Of a DNA stretch of 64,000 bases, positions 25,601 to 37,500 are shown in pieces (the first letter of the stretch is position 1; every line of letters begins with the position of its first letter). Below the pieces are notes generated by a model, which did not search any database, was not told the origin of the DNA, and worked only from the letters and a program-made list of their open reading frames with translations. Made by a program: the position numbers and the translations under genes. Source of the DNA: Diplosphaera chodatii. Lineage: Eukaryota; Chlorophyta; Trebouxiophyceae; Prasiolales; Stichococcaceae. The stretch lies in contig JAALGY010000038.1 of assembly GCA_032358165.1 (NCBI GenBank), positions 2,572,167 to 2,636,166 of the forward strand. The letters run 5' to 3'.

Positions 25601-26105
25601 CTTGCTCCTGCTAAGCCCAGTGCCTGATGGTGTGGCGCAGCGCAGCCGCAAACGATCTGGTGCAGCAGATGGGCGCTTCAAGGCACCAAATGGACACGCC
25701 AAGCAGACCACAGACCCTGTTCGCTGCACCTTCTGGCAGTCACAACATGGCGTAGCGGCATGGGAGCGTTGCTGTCCCAGTGATGAGGCCGAGATGCTCG
25801 TATTTCCCTCTTTGGTAGCTGATCTTGGGACCTCGATTGCGCATTCAACCAGCCTCCGCACGCACCTTTTCCAGCACCCCCGGCTGCCCCCACAGCAGGT
25901 GGAACAGGCCGCTGTCCAGCAGCCGCCGCAGGCGCTCTGGCGGCGAGCGCCCCTGCTGACACCGCACCAGCACGTACACCCTGTCCACATCGGGGCACAC
26001 GCGCAGCAGCTGCTCCAGCACCAGGCTGCCGACGTAGCCCGTGGAGCCGGTGAGCAGCACGCTGCGGCCGGCGAAGGCGGCGGCCACCGACAGGGGCTCT
26101 GCCAT
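22648..26105 (-). CDS. FAR: Fatty acyl-CoA reductase (alcohol-forming)
   Basis: NADPH-dependent reduction of long-chain acyl-CoA to fatty alcohol, the first step to waxes or ether lipids. Eight exons in one frame: 25866-26105, 24927-25438, 24362-24518, 24044-24136, 23871-23933, 23525-23659, 23118-23312, 22648-22998; 581 residues. The Rossmann loop T19-GSTGYVG26 opens the NAD_binding_4 domain. EGDILRPG, HAAASVCF and VHVSTAFVNG follow, and the catalytic Y212-CLS-K216. RPAIV and the GYVGNRTG block continue into the HVGTSTSAAPL and YFSDYPAQRSF region of the FAR C-terminal domain. The end is divergent: a (CAG)6 run, then an Ala-rich tail. Intron 4 appears to use a GC donor (24043-24042). The exon 7 donor could instead lie at 23151. 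A broken copy of exon 1 lies at 33.0-33.6 kb. Confidence 0.87.
24637..24869. repeat. About 107-bp tandem repeat in FAR intron 2
   Basis: An 18-bp marker beginning gtgcaggactac recurs at 24637-24654, 24744-24761 and (slightly changed) 24852-24869, with related gtcttgtg-rich flanks. It is a degenerate three-copy array confined to the intron between 24927 and 24518. Confidence 0.6.
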
Positions 26106-27681
26106 CGCGGCAGGCGGGCGCCTGCCGCGGGGCTGGCTTTGCAGCGACTAAAGTGCTGTAGTTGCCAACTAGGGGGCGTTGCAAATGTGATTTCTGCTCA
26201 TGATGCCATAGCGCAGAGTGCTTGGCCCTATACCGCAAAAAGATGCAGAGTGTTCCAAGGCTGCACCTGGTGAACCATGCTGTTTCTGCACTTCCACAAA
26301 AAGGGTCGCGCAGCACGCAAAGCAAGCAGCAGCACCTCAGCAGCACTGCAGGAGGTGAGGCCCTGCTGCGAATGTGTCTGATCTGCACAGCAAATCTCAC
26401 GCGCTTGCTATCAACCAGGCCATTTTGTACGGGCATGGCTGTACTGCAGGAAGCGATGCCAAATGCTTTGGGCCGACAATGGACCGCCTCGGTCTTATAC
26501 TAGGGGTGGAAGTGAAAGAACTTCTTTGACAAACCCTACTTATACGTTGGTCTCAGGACCACGTGAAGGCAACGAAAAGCAACGTTTCCCAAAGGCTTCA
26601 CCCTTCGTTGTCTGAAGCTTCCTTCAGCAGCTGATCACCTGTGATGCAACGTACCACTGCTACCAAGCATATATATGTCCCCAAGCTCAGGGCAACAGCA
26701 CGTATGAGTGCCCCTTCATCTGCTGATAGATGGCGCTCGGCCTCCCTGATGAGGCAACTTCTATCAGCCTGAGGCTTTGCAGGCCGCACAATTGCTGCAA
26801 TATGTACTGACTTCGTTGACACATATGCTGTCCCAAGAGTAGATGCAACAGTAGGAGTCGACGCTGCAGATCTTGTCCACACGGGTTGCACGAACCTGCT
26901 GCTGGAAACCGGGCTGGCGCCGGTTGTGCACATGTTATGGGGCATGTTGCTCGAGCAGCTGCAATCCCGCAGCTTGTATTGGCCCTGCAACAGGCACGGA
27001 CACCAGGATCCCCTTGCTGGCGTGCCCAATGCCGCAGTGCAGCGCGACAGTAGTTGTTGAGGACCACTTTGAGGCATGCAGCCTCCAAACAAGGCAGGCC
27101 TTCTCGTACGGGCTGATGTATGGTGGGATGCCCTGTGCTGGGGGGCGATAGATGATACGCACGGTCGGCGCAACACAGCACATGCCACTACATACAATCA
27201 GCTTCACATCCACCTGCGCTGTCTCTACCCGTTCTGCTGGTGCAGCAGTATTCTTCAATCCCTTCGACTGAGCAGAGTACACATTCACCCGCCGGCGCTT
27301 GATCACGCCTTGCTACTCATGTGCACCTGAAACCTGCAACCGCTGGGCAGGCCTGCCTACCCTGTGTCGCCGCTACCATCCTGTTGATGTACCATCTACA
27401 CCATGTTGGGTTGCGGTCATGCCCGCCCCAGAACTTCGTATATCACGTATCCAAGTGGCGCCACGCAAGAGCTGGCTTTCACTTTTTAGGGTTTCCTTCT
27501 CAGTACGCACAACCTACCGCTATGCAGTGCTTTTCGCCTACCGGCACAGACTGACGTACACACATAATGATCCTGGATCCTAACGCAATACTGCCATCCT
27601 GCCTGCTCCGCCCAATGCCAACGCACGCGGGAAAGGACGCCGAGTGCGTCAGCGCTTCACAGGCGGCGTAGGCGCCGCTGC
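26106..27681. other. Upstream of FAR; contains the 3' flank of duplicated block copy A
   Basis: No gene recognised. From about 26960 rightwards the DNA matches 33775 onwards, for example the stretch around 27060-27170 against 33870-33985. Open frames on both strands survive the divergence about equally well, so I read this as duplicated non-coding flank and not as an exon. Confidence 0.5.
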
Positions 27682-30600
27682 TCACGCTGGCACGCAGAAG
27701 GCAGACTTGGGGACCGCCCGGTACGCTGCCCCGCCCACTGCACACAGCGGAGATGCCATCAGCGTTCTCGAAAGGCCGCCGCAAAGGCGTGCGTTCCCAT
27801 ACACATGCTGTCAACCGCACAATGAGTGCTATCGCTTGGGTAAGGTAGCGACCGCCAGCACGGCATCGGCACGCTGGTGTCTGGGGAGGTGTGGTGTGCG
27901 CCTACCGACTGGCTGAGGGCCGGTGCTGCCCAAGAGCCGCCGGCGGCCAGTGGGGCACGAGTCCGGGGTGGTGTCGATGTCTGTTCCATTCCAGTTCCTG
28001 CAGATTCAGGACAGGTATGGCCTTGCGCATGCATGCTCGACGATGCTTTGAACAACACGGCAAGGTCGGCTGGCTCATTGAGCCTCCTACATTGAGCTGC
28101 AGCATGGGGCGGTTCACAATTCCGCACTGTCAACCCGACGCACCAGAGTATCACCAGAGCTGTGTCACCGCCGTTTGAGTAATGCTGAACGTCGAAGGCA
28201 TGCACACCTGCGCATGGGACACATCGTGGGCTTTTGATCCAGCCAGCAAGCTCAAGGCCTGCTGTATCACGACAGGCAGACAGGCGGGGCCTGACCCTGA
28301 TGATACGCCGCAGTACGTGCATGGGGTGGAATGCAATACAGCTTCAGCATGCCAAATGCAAGCATGCACCATTCGATGGGGTTGAACGTGCCTGCTGTCA
28401 AAAACACGGAGCCCTTTGGTATTGGTGCAAAGTAAACATTGGAAGCGCCGGTCTTCTCCAAGACAACACCATCTGCGAGGTTTTGACAATCGAGTCCATA
28501 CACTCGTCCTACTGGCGTGCCATATGCTAATGCAGCGCACAGCGCATCTGGCTACCGAATGCCGAAGCTGCCAGGAAGTACGCAACTCGCCAACTGAGTA
28601 CGTACCATCAATCTTCAAGCGAACGCCATCGTCCGCAAAGGCCGCAAAACTATAGGTACCAGACTTTGGTATGTTGATCCCTCCAGTCCACCTGCACCGC
28701 AGCGCCATCAAGCTACATACTTGACTTACGCTTTGGCTACCACTACAGGTGCCTGAGATGTATGTGAGCGCACATGGTCGGGTCAGGACGAGGAGGCTAC
28801 CTCTACGTCAAATGCCAGCCTAGCAACAGAGTCATGGGTTGTGGGCGCATGACTGAGCTGTGTGCGGATGCGTGTCCCACTCGTTCACACCCACCGGGTA
28901 ATGTAGTCCTGTGTAAGCCCTGGAACGAGGAAATCGCTGCCGCCATCGGGTGGTGCTCTGTTGCCACCGCCGTAAAACCCGTTGACGGTCGCTGGGCAGG
29001 TCCTGTCTGGGTTGAGCGTGTACGCAAGAGCTGTCGGGCCAATTTGGCCTGTAAGTCGTACAAGTTAAACCCGGTTTACTCCATCTGCACTCCGCTAGCA
29101 TATGAATGGGTCGGGCACCACTTGGCAGAAGCGCCTTTTACAAACGAGATACTCATGTAGCGCAACAGCTCGAGTGTGGGACAGGCATGCAGGCGAGGGA
29201 ATGAATTGCACCGCAGCCTGTTGTGTTGCTGAAGTCGCAGTAGCCGTTTGTGGGCTCGTCCACCGTCTTCACGATGTGTGGCGTGTTGGGGTCATACCTG
29301 CAGGCACATCAAGGAGGAATGATGCACACAGTGTTGGCCTTCACAACATGCATGCATGCATGCAACATCAAACCAGAGCCACAACGTAACAAGCGCCGCA
29401 TGCAACCCAGCAGCACGTCACATCATGCCATGTGTATGCCACTGCTCACGGGCAGTTCGGACAGCCACTGCCGACGGGCAGTGGCGTGTTGTTGGGGCGG
29501 GTCGCCGCGAATGCGGCCACGCTGCTGTTGGTCAAAAAGATGCTCAGGCGCAGACCGCAGACCGGTGGCGGCGGCGGCGGCGGCGGGCTGGGGGGCGGGC
29601 GGGGCGGCGGGCGGGGGGGCGGCGGTGATGGTGGGCGGGGTGGCGGTGGTGATGGGGCTGCAGTCAGGATTGACATTGCTTTTCGGGAACTGCATGCCCG
29701 TCAACTTACTCAGCGGCAAGCAGCAGGCGTGAGGGTGCCATGCCAGTGCTGGACCTGAGGCACAGTATGCAAGGCAGGCGGTTCGAGAGCCCAGATTCAG
29801 AGTCAGACTCAGCTCAGGCCTGAGCCGCTTGCAGGGGCAGAGGCAGCATACTGCTTGGGCGAGGCGGCGTCCCTCACCTGTGCACGTCGTCCGCGCTTGG
29901 TTGATGCGGTAACCAGCCGGGCATACCCTGCCGCCGCCAGAGTACACAAATTTTGCACTCAAACTCATAGGTGCTGAAAGTAATGCCTGGATGTGCGACA
30001 CCCAGCTAGCATTGTATCACGGCCACATGGTGTCTGTGAGCTCTCAGGGGTGGCACACACTCACCGGCAGCTGGTGGCCCCGATGCGGGGGTTCCACCCC
30101 CGCCCAGAGCATTTGGTGCACCTGCACACAGGGGGTGCTATGCTCTGCAAAACAGCCAGAAGCATGGCAGTATTGATGGCTGTGCTAAGTGGCACTGCGG
30201 CGTGGTGGAAGTGTGGAAGCAGGGACGTGTCAGGAGTGCTGCTGCACGCCCTGTAGCCAGGCCGCTGGGCAGGGGCATGGTGGCAGCAGCCAGTCTGGCA
30301 GGAAGGACCCACTTGAAGTTGCCGAAGCCCCGCTTCGCGAAGCCGGGCCTGCAGCTGCGCACGTTCTGTTTGTTGATCCCAGCCAGGGGCTCGACGCCCG
30401 GGCGGCACACTGCGGAGGGCATGCATCTAGGGGTTTCGGCTGCGCCGGTGCCAGAGCGAGTGACGTGACGGATGACATGCCACAGAGAAACCAGCAGCTG
30501 CGGACAGTCTGCTGATCATCGCACCCCGTGCACGTCAGCCGGCAGTGTGCCGTGCGCCGCCACAAACAAAGGGTGACAGCATTGCAGGTCTTTGCAGATT

Positions 30601-31679
30601 CACATCTGGCCTCTCACCGGCTTCGCCACCCCTCAACGCCGTCAGCCCCGGGCTGCGGACCTGGGTGCACCTGGACTTTGCCACGCTGATGCCCTTGCTG
30701 GTGTTGAACGTGCAGCGCAGGCACCGCCAGTTGTGTGCCTGCAGCATCACGAGCGCATTCAAGCCCCCGCTGCGGCCGAAATGCTGGCCATGTGATCCTG
30801 CTGATGGTGTGGCCACCGAATCACAGCAAGCACTTGCTATGCTCTGCCAGTACACCGCAGTGAAGCGTCGCAGCCAGTGCTCTGCTCCCATGAGCGACCG
30901 TGAAGCCCCTCACCGTGACGCACTTGGCCTGCAAGTAGGCCAGAACACCTTGTCATCAGCCTCCACAAAGACCATGGGCTGCACATGTACATGTGCTGAG
31001 CGGCCTGTGACGCGCGGGGGTCAATAACCAAAGCATAGCTCTTCAGGGCTCACAATCACAATCTCCGAACAGCAGCGAGGGTGTCAGCAGCTCGATGTCA
31101 GCAGAGCAAGAAAACCAGCTCACTATGTAGGCCTCGACCGGGGTGCACTTGCCGCGCGTCTTGCCAGTCTTTGGGTTCCTCTCGCACCGCCGCAGCAAAT
31201 CATTGGCCTGGTACGCCCCAGGACTTGCTTAGTTACATGATTCCAAGCTGTATCGTCACAACGCAGACCAGTGTGGGGTGCCGAGTCAGCCTGTCAGCCA
31301 CGCACTGCAGCATGCGCAGCAGGTGGGGACTACTTTGAACAGTTGAAGACCAGCTCCCAGTCGCTTGGGTGCAGGGCATTGACGCGCTCAGCACAACTGT
31401 TCAAGGATGTCCAAGAGTCAAACCCTTACCTCCCTGTCGCTGCGGGCGGCAAGTCTGGCAGTAGACACGCTCGTGGCTGGGCCCGCCGCCGCAGCGCCCA
31501 CCCAGCAGCACAGCAGCAGCAGCAGCAGCGCCAGCGGCGCCGCTGGGGCCTCCCGCTGGCCTTTGAGAACCTACAGACAGCGCGTGAAGGCGATGGGTGC
31601 GGTTCCTCTTCTGATGTACAGGCCGGGGCCAATCGGTACTGCCCTCGAGGACCCAGCAAGCTGGCAACAGTGCCTGCAT
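27682..31679 (-). CDS. Secreted Cys-rich / proline-rich / PA14-domain protein, copy A (possibly decaying)
   Basis: Extracellular-type protein of unknown function. Supported exons: 31430-31570 (hydrophobic leader, CCWVGAAAAG), about 31054-31207 (ANDLLRRCEKNPKTGK), a Cys-rich exon near 30605-30750 (NWRCLRCTF), the CRPG exon near 30310-30420, VCPAGYRINQARTTC near 29880-29935, 29450-29657 (PPSPPPPRPP run then CGLRLSIF), 29212-29297, 28895-29048 (GQIGPTALAY), 28606-28691 (PA14: SGTYSFAAFADDGVRLKIDG), about 28430-28500, about 28110-28195 (HYSNGGDTALVILW), 27906-27997 (NWNGTDID) and 27682-27737 (GGAAYRAVPKSAFC, stop). Against copy B there is a 1-base loss near 31343, no AG acceptor at the Cys-exon near 30530, and a 2-base length change near 28115. 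The start is uncertain; 31679 is the first plausible ATG. Confidence 0.6.
29341..29363. repeat. catg microsatellite
   Basis: About four tandem catg units lie in an intron of the copy A gene. The array is short and looks neutral. Confidence 0.6.
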
Positions 31680-32365
31680 GCGGTGTACAGATCACCCCCC
31701 CGCACGCTCGTCTCCGACCCTCAACACAGTATGCATGGGCAGCCGTGCTGTGTGCTTTATGTCAGGCACCTCGCGTTGAACCCATTCGAACGCCAGCGGG
31801 CGAAGTAATGCACAGAGAGCGTTGCAATCAGCAGCATTGCATGCACCAGGACGCCCCCCGCAGTCAATAATGCATGACATCAGCAGCGCAACTGAGGTGT
31901 TGCGCTTGGCGCACAACCAGGGCCGTGCGGCATAATCAGCAGCCAGCAAGAGCCGTGAAGGGAGCCCACCTGCGCAGGCATCGGCCTGGCCACCCTTCGC
32001 CGCCACGCACTTGTGATACCCGCAGCGTCGAGGAGGCCACCTCCGACGCAAGGTTGTGTGACTCAGCGCAACAGACAATGCAATGTGTCGCGGCGTCGTT
32101 GCAACGTGGCGTCACGCTACCGAGCCAAAATGGCGTCGGAGGTTTCACCTGTGGAGCTGCTCATGAAGCCACCAGCTGGATGGGCCAAAATGGCTAATGC
32201 CATGGGAGACTGCAGGGGCAGACAGTGGACAAAGCTGCTGAACAGGTGGACCGGCCTGAACGCTGCGTTTCGCTTGAACTGATAGAAAGCACATCCTTGA
32301 AAGCATCTGTGGCTCGAACACGGTTGACGGCCAGCAGCAGCCATGGGTGCGCAAGATCAACAGAA

Positions 32366-33035
32366 GCAACAGCGAGTGACTACCAATACCCTGTGGTGCA
32401 GGAACACCTTCAAAATAGCAGAAGAAACATCAACATGCTCAGAGCTTGATCACACCGTGCTGGTCATCATACATGTGATGAGCTGGAACCTGCAGCCTCT
32501 ACAGCACTAGCATAGAGCCTAGGCCTGCTGATCTAGGCCTGCTGGCCCTGCGCTGATGTTTAGATCTGGTCTGCTTTGCATCTACTTCCGTACCATGTAC
32601 TCCATGTGGGATCACCGATGCCCCAAAATTCGTGTGCTGAAACAAATTGGCGTTGCCTCAAGATCTGTCATCTCCTTGATCGCCAGGTTGCACTACCTTT
32701 GTGAATTGCTTCTGCCATCGACATGCTGTGGGGATTCTGCTCCAGCACGCACGAAACGTGCAGGCGATGCCACGCAGCAGCGCCCGGTCCCTCGTGCTGG
32801 GCAACTCAGCACCGCTGCTGCGGCTGCACGCGGCTGCACAGGGAAACCGTGCATGTCCAGCTGTGGCGTCGGCAGCCTTGCAGTGCCTGGACACGCAATG
32901 AGAACAACAAAGCAGCCTGCAGGGCACGGCGACCAGCAGGAGTCACCCCCTGCAGGGCGTCAGTTTACCTGCAGTATAGCTGCCGAGCATGTCCTTTGCC
33001 ACGGGCACCCCAGAGCGCTCCTACAGCAGGCGGCC
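32366..33035. other. Spacer between duplicated blocks
   Basis: No exon recognised. It lies between the end of copy A homology and the FAR exon 1 relic. It could contain diverged FAR intron 1 sequence, but I could not align it by eye. Confidence 0.35.
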
Positions 33036-33600
33036 CTGCCCGGCTGCCCAGCAGCTGCTGCGGGCGCGCTGCCGGCGACTGGCCACTGCTTCCACCGCAC
33101 CAGCAGACACACCCTGCAGTGGAAAGCGCAAGTGCAGCGGTCAGTATATGCAGGCAGGCAGCGGCCCTGCTTTCCCAACACTGGCACATACACCCTGCAG
33201 TTGTGCACTGCCACGCTGCAGTGGTGATGGCGCATGAGCCCAGGAAGGCCTCGGGGTGCGGCTTTCTGATGTCATGCACTCCTGCCGATGTGGGCAGGGC
33301 CTGCGGTTGTGCCACAGTGGCAGCGCACCCTCGTCCGACTCGTGTGCCATGCGTGGCATGACCTCCGAGGCAGCTTGGTATGCGGCGACATTCGTGCGGC
33401 CGTCAGAGCAGGCTTCGGGCTTACCTGCGGCGCCAGGCGCGGCACGTGCGCTGCGCCTGCCGACATGCAGGCACGTGCGCAGCAGCTGCTCGCTCCAGGG
33501 CCAGGCTGAGCGCGTTATCCGTGGCGCTGGTGGTCAGCTCGCTGCGGCCGGCTGAGGCGGCGGCCACTGACAGCGGCTTCTGCCACTGCGTGGGCGAGCA
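33036..33600 (-). pseudogene. Broken copy of FAR exon 1
   Basis: Bases 33440-33600 align with 25975-26105 of the intact gene: gcgcagcagctgctc, gctgcggccggc and aggcggcggccac are shared. Bases 33036-33125 align with the other half of that exon (about 25877-25980), including caccgcaccagca. About 310 unrelated bases separate the halves. The initiator is changed (the cat of the start reads cac), and one extra base after the third codon shifts the frame. It cannot encode a reductase. It marks where a duplication that began inside FAR was joined. Confidence 0.72.
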
Positions 33601-34539
33601 TCATCAGCGCATGCTGTAGAGGCGCGATGGCTGCGGCTGACTGGGCCTGCCTGCACGGTGTGCGTTTGCCACGGGCGACAGGGGCCCAAGATGTCCGTGC
33701 AACCTTCGTGGCTAATGAGGGGCCGCATCGGCGCGCAAACAGGGAAGCAATGTTGCAGAGGTTCCCTCATGGCTGCAGCTGCAATCCCGCAGCTTGGCCC
33801 TGCAACAGGCACAGGCACCCGGATCGCCTGGCTGGCGTGGCCCAGCACCGCTGTGCAGCGCGACAGTACTTTTGAAGGACCACTTCGAGGCATGCAGCCT
33901 CTTGGCAAGGCAGGCCATCTTGTACGGGCTGCTGTACGGTGGGATGCCCTGCGCTGGCCTGCTGGGGTGCGATGATACGCACGGTCGGCGCAACACGGCA
34001 CAATGCCATTTACAATCAATCAGCTTCACATCCACCTGTGCTGTCTATACACGCCCTGCTGGTGCGGCAACATTGTGCAATCCCTTTCAAACTTCGCAAC
34101 TTGCGGCAAAACAAACACATATTCACCCGTGCGGCGCCTCATCACGCCCTTATAAGGGCGTGTAATTACTTCTTATCTAGTAATTACTTCTTATATGCAC
34201 CTGGACCCCGCAACCGCTGGGCAGGCCTGCCTACATACCCTGGTGTCGCCTTATCATCCTCTTCGCTTACTGTGCCATCTACACACTCCATGTCGGGCTG
34301 TGGTCATGCCCGCCCCAGAACCTTCGCGTATCAGGCGTCCAGGTGGCGCCACGCAAGAGCTGGCTGGCTGTCATCTGTTTCATTCCCAGTACGCACTACC
34401 TACCGCTGTGCAGTGCTCTTCGCCCAGTGGTACAGACTCACATGCACCCATACTGCTCCTGGATCCGAACGCAGTACTGCCATCTCGCCTACTCCGCCCG
34501 GCCTAATGCCAACAAACGCGGGACAGGACTCCGGGTGCA
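33601..34539. other. 3' flank of the copy B gene
   Basis: Duplicated DNA corresponding to about 26960-27680, plus unique bases to about 33775. A short tandem duplication containing taattacttcttat sits near 34165-34195. No gene recognised. Confidence 0.4.
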
Positions 34540-37500
34540 TCAGCGCTTGACAGGCGGCACAGGCTGGCAGAATGCAGACTTGGGAACCGCCCGGTACGCA
34601 GCGCCTCCCACTGCGCGCACAGAAGGAGCCCGTGACTGGGTGACCGTTTAGGGTGCCGCTCTCATGGCAAGTTGGCGATGGACTTCAGCAACTAGGGATG
34701 TGCCCCAGGTGCACGAGTGACCATGCTTCAGAAGAGCACTTGCAGCGTAGAACAGGTGGATGCATACCAACGCCGCCGGTTGTGGTGCCCAGCAAGCGCC
34801 GATTGCCACACGAGTCGGGCCTGGTGTCGATGGCCGTTCCGTTCCAGTTCCTACACGTCAGTAATGCAGTACCCTTGCAACTTGCCAAACTGAAGAGGCT
34901 GCAGATTGCCCATGTGTGGCAGTTGGGTGCTGGCTGCCACACAAACATTTCCGTGACCAGGCTGGCCAGTGAGGCATGAGGCAATGTGCAGCTTGGAGCG
35001 CCCAACATGAGGCCGTAGCGTTGACAAACTCGACACTCCTTGCGCACTGCACCGGGGAGGCGCACCAGTACAGCACCAAAGCGGTGCCTCCAGCGTTTTG
35101 GTAGAATTGAAGGTCGAAGTCCACCACACCTGCGCACGCAGGGCACGGGCTTCTCAGCGGGGGTGACTTCACATGCTTCCGCCAGGCGACGCACACAAAA
35201 CAGGGTCATCTACGTATCATGCAAATGTGTAGTGCGTGGCGTGACCGGCCGACATTACAGAGCAACGTCATGAGGACGCAGTGAGAACACTCTGCAGCCA
35301 CACGTGTGCGTGCATTGCGTACTCGCCTGCTGCCAGATCGATTGAGCCCAGAGCGGGCGCGTTTGCTGCACCGAAGCCAGTTTTGGATATGACCTCAGTG
35401 CCTGAGGAGAATGCCGCCGTTGTCAACTGGCCGACTGGGCTACGTATGTGCAACTGCACCTTACTTGGTGGTGACATCACACGAGCTGCTGCCAGGGTGC
35501 ACTGTAGCGGACAGATATGGATGACTTGTGCACACCGTCAATGACCAGGCGGACGCCATCATCCGACAGAGTGGCAAAGCTGTACTCGCCAGCCTGTGGG
35601 ATGGTGATGCCTCCAGTGAACCTACATAGCATGCCGCCGCAGCCGGTCGGCAACTATGGACTCATGAATCGCATCAGTGCATCGGACAACACCAAGAGCC
35701 TCCTAGCTCCGTGATATGATTGCGGCAAACACTCGGCAGGTGTGCCCCTTCTGCCGGACACAAACAAATCAAGGTGCAAAAAAGTGCCACCACCGCCTAC
35801 CGCGCAATGTAGTTGACTTGCAGCCCTGGGGTGTTGAAGTCGAACTGGCCATCCGGGGGGGCATTTGTGCCGCCGCCGTAGTTGCCTGAGATGCTGCCCG
35901 GGCAGGTCCTCTGTGGGTTCAGGTGGTATGGCATAGCCGTTGGGCCCAGCTGGCCTGCACACCATGGAGATCCTGATGCTGAGGCTGGACCCCCACAGCT
36001 CATGTCACGAGCGAGGCCAAGCATGCCTCAGGGTTTCTGTTTCACCGCGCTTGCATCAACACATCCATGAGAGTCTGCACTGGCGGTGTTGTGCTTGGTG
36101 CGCTCTGTCACCTGGGCAACATTCGCAGCATTGATGCATTCGGAATCCTGGTGGCAGGCAATGCACGAGAGCACACCGCAGGGCGCCGTGGCGCTGAAAT
36201 CGCAGTGGCCGTTTGTGGGCTCCTCCACCTGCTGCGTGAAGTCCGGCGCATCGGGATTATACCTGCACCACCAGCACACCATCACCGTCACGTGATGTGC
36301 ACACACACTGGCTGCGCAGCCTGCTGTGGTGCACCGCAACCGACACGACCCAGTCGGCATCGCATCACGATGCTTCCGAAATGCGCACCGCAGCGTATGT
36401 GGGGCAACATCGTTTGCACACGCATCCCGTGCAACAAAGCAACCACTCACGGGCATCCCATGCTCCTGCCCGGGCAGCCCTTGCCGACCGGCAGCGGCGT
36501 GTTGCCGCCGACGCCGCCCGTGAAGTCGCCCAGGTTGCCGATGAACTGGAAGATGTCCTGGCGCAGGCCGACGCAGGGCGGGGGCGGCGGGGGCGGCGGC
36601 GGCGGGCGCGGGGGCGGCGACGGCGGCGGGCGGGGGGGCGGCGGTGAGGGGCGGGGTGGCGGCGGGCGCGGGGGCGGCGGCGGCGGCGCTGCAGGCAAGG
36701 GGGCAGGGGCTTTCATTCAGGGGTACCATCTGACAGCTCATTCAGCGGCAAGCACTGGGTGTGACATGGCCAAGCTGGTGCAACTTCTGCAGCACACAAG
36801 GCAGGGCGCGAGCCTGGACAGGCCTCCAGACCTAGCTCAGGCCTGAGCCGCTGTGGGGGAGGCAGCAGCATGCCAAGCCGGGTGTGGGCCCCCACCTGTG
36901 CAAGTGGTCCGTGCCGGGTTGATGCGGTAGCCGGCCGGGCAGATCCTGCCGCCGCACACAGAACGCTGATTTGACAGCTCAAGCTCTAAGGTGCTGAAAC
37001 TGAGGCCTTGATGTGCGACACCCGGATAGCATTGTATCACGGCCACATGGTGTCTGTGAGCTCTGCAGGGTGGCACACACTCACCGGCAGCTGGTGGCCC
37101 CGATGCGGGGGTTCCACCCCCGCCCAAAGCATTTGGTGCACCTGCACACGGGGGAGCTTTCCTCTGCAAATAGCCGAAAGCATGGCAGTATTGATGGCTT
37201 GCTGGATGGCACTGCGGTGTGGTGGGAGCGCGGAAGCAGGGACATGTGAGGCCTGCTGCTGCACGCCCTGTTGCACACCCTGTAGCCAGGCAATTGGGCA
37301 GGGGCATTGCGACATACAGCGGGCAGTCTGGCAGGAAGGACCCACTTGAAGTTCCCAAAGCCCCGCTTCGCGAAGCCGGGCCTGCAGCTGCGCACGTTCT
37401 GCTTGTTGATCCCAGCCAGCGGCTCGACGCCCGGGCGGCATACTGCGGAGGACATGCATGCTGTGTTTTGGGTTTGAACTGCGCCGGTGCCAGAGCGTGT

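Larger units (their letters stand above)
26960..32365. repeat. Segmental duplication, copy A
   Basis: Copy A matches copy B (about 33775-39390) in order and orientation across a complete gene and both flanks, with a spacing of about 6.8-7.0 kb. Identity is patchy: exons look clearly diverged, while about 31440-31930 against 38480-38970 differ by only a few bases. The left edge of the original unit probably reached into FAR exon 1, because a FAR exon 1 relic lies just left of copy B. Confidence 0.85.

Noticed and set aside
26935..27306. Possible extra coding exon conserved between duplicated copies (also 33712-34035)
   Set aside because: It lies beyond the shared stop of the PA14 genes, and both strands keep open frames equally well after divergence, so the similarity is explained by duplicated flank.
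29356..29758. Glycine-rich open frames on the + strand, here and near 36540-36700
   Set aside because: They are the complement of the proline-rich linker exons of the PA14 genes. Splice sites and conservation between copies support the minus strand.
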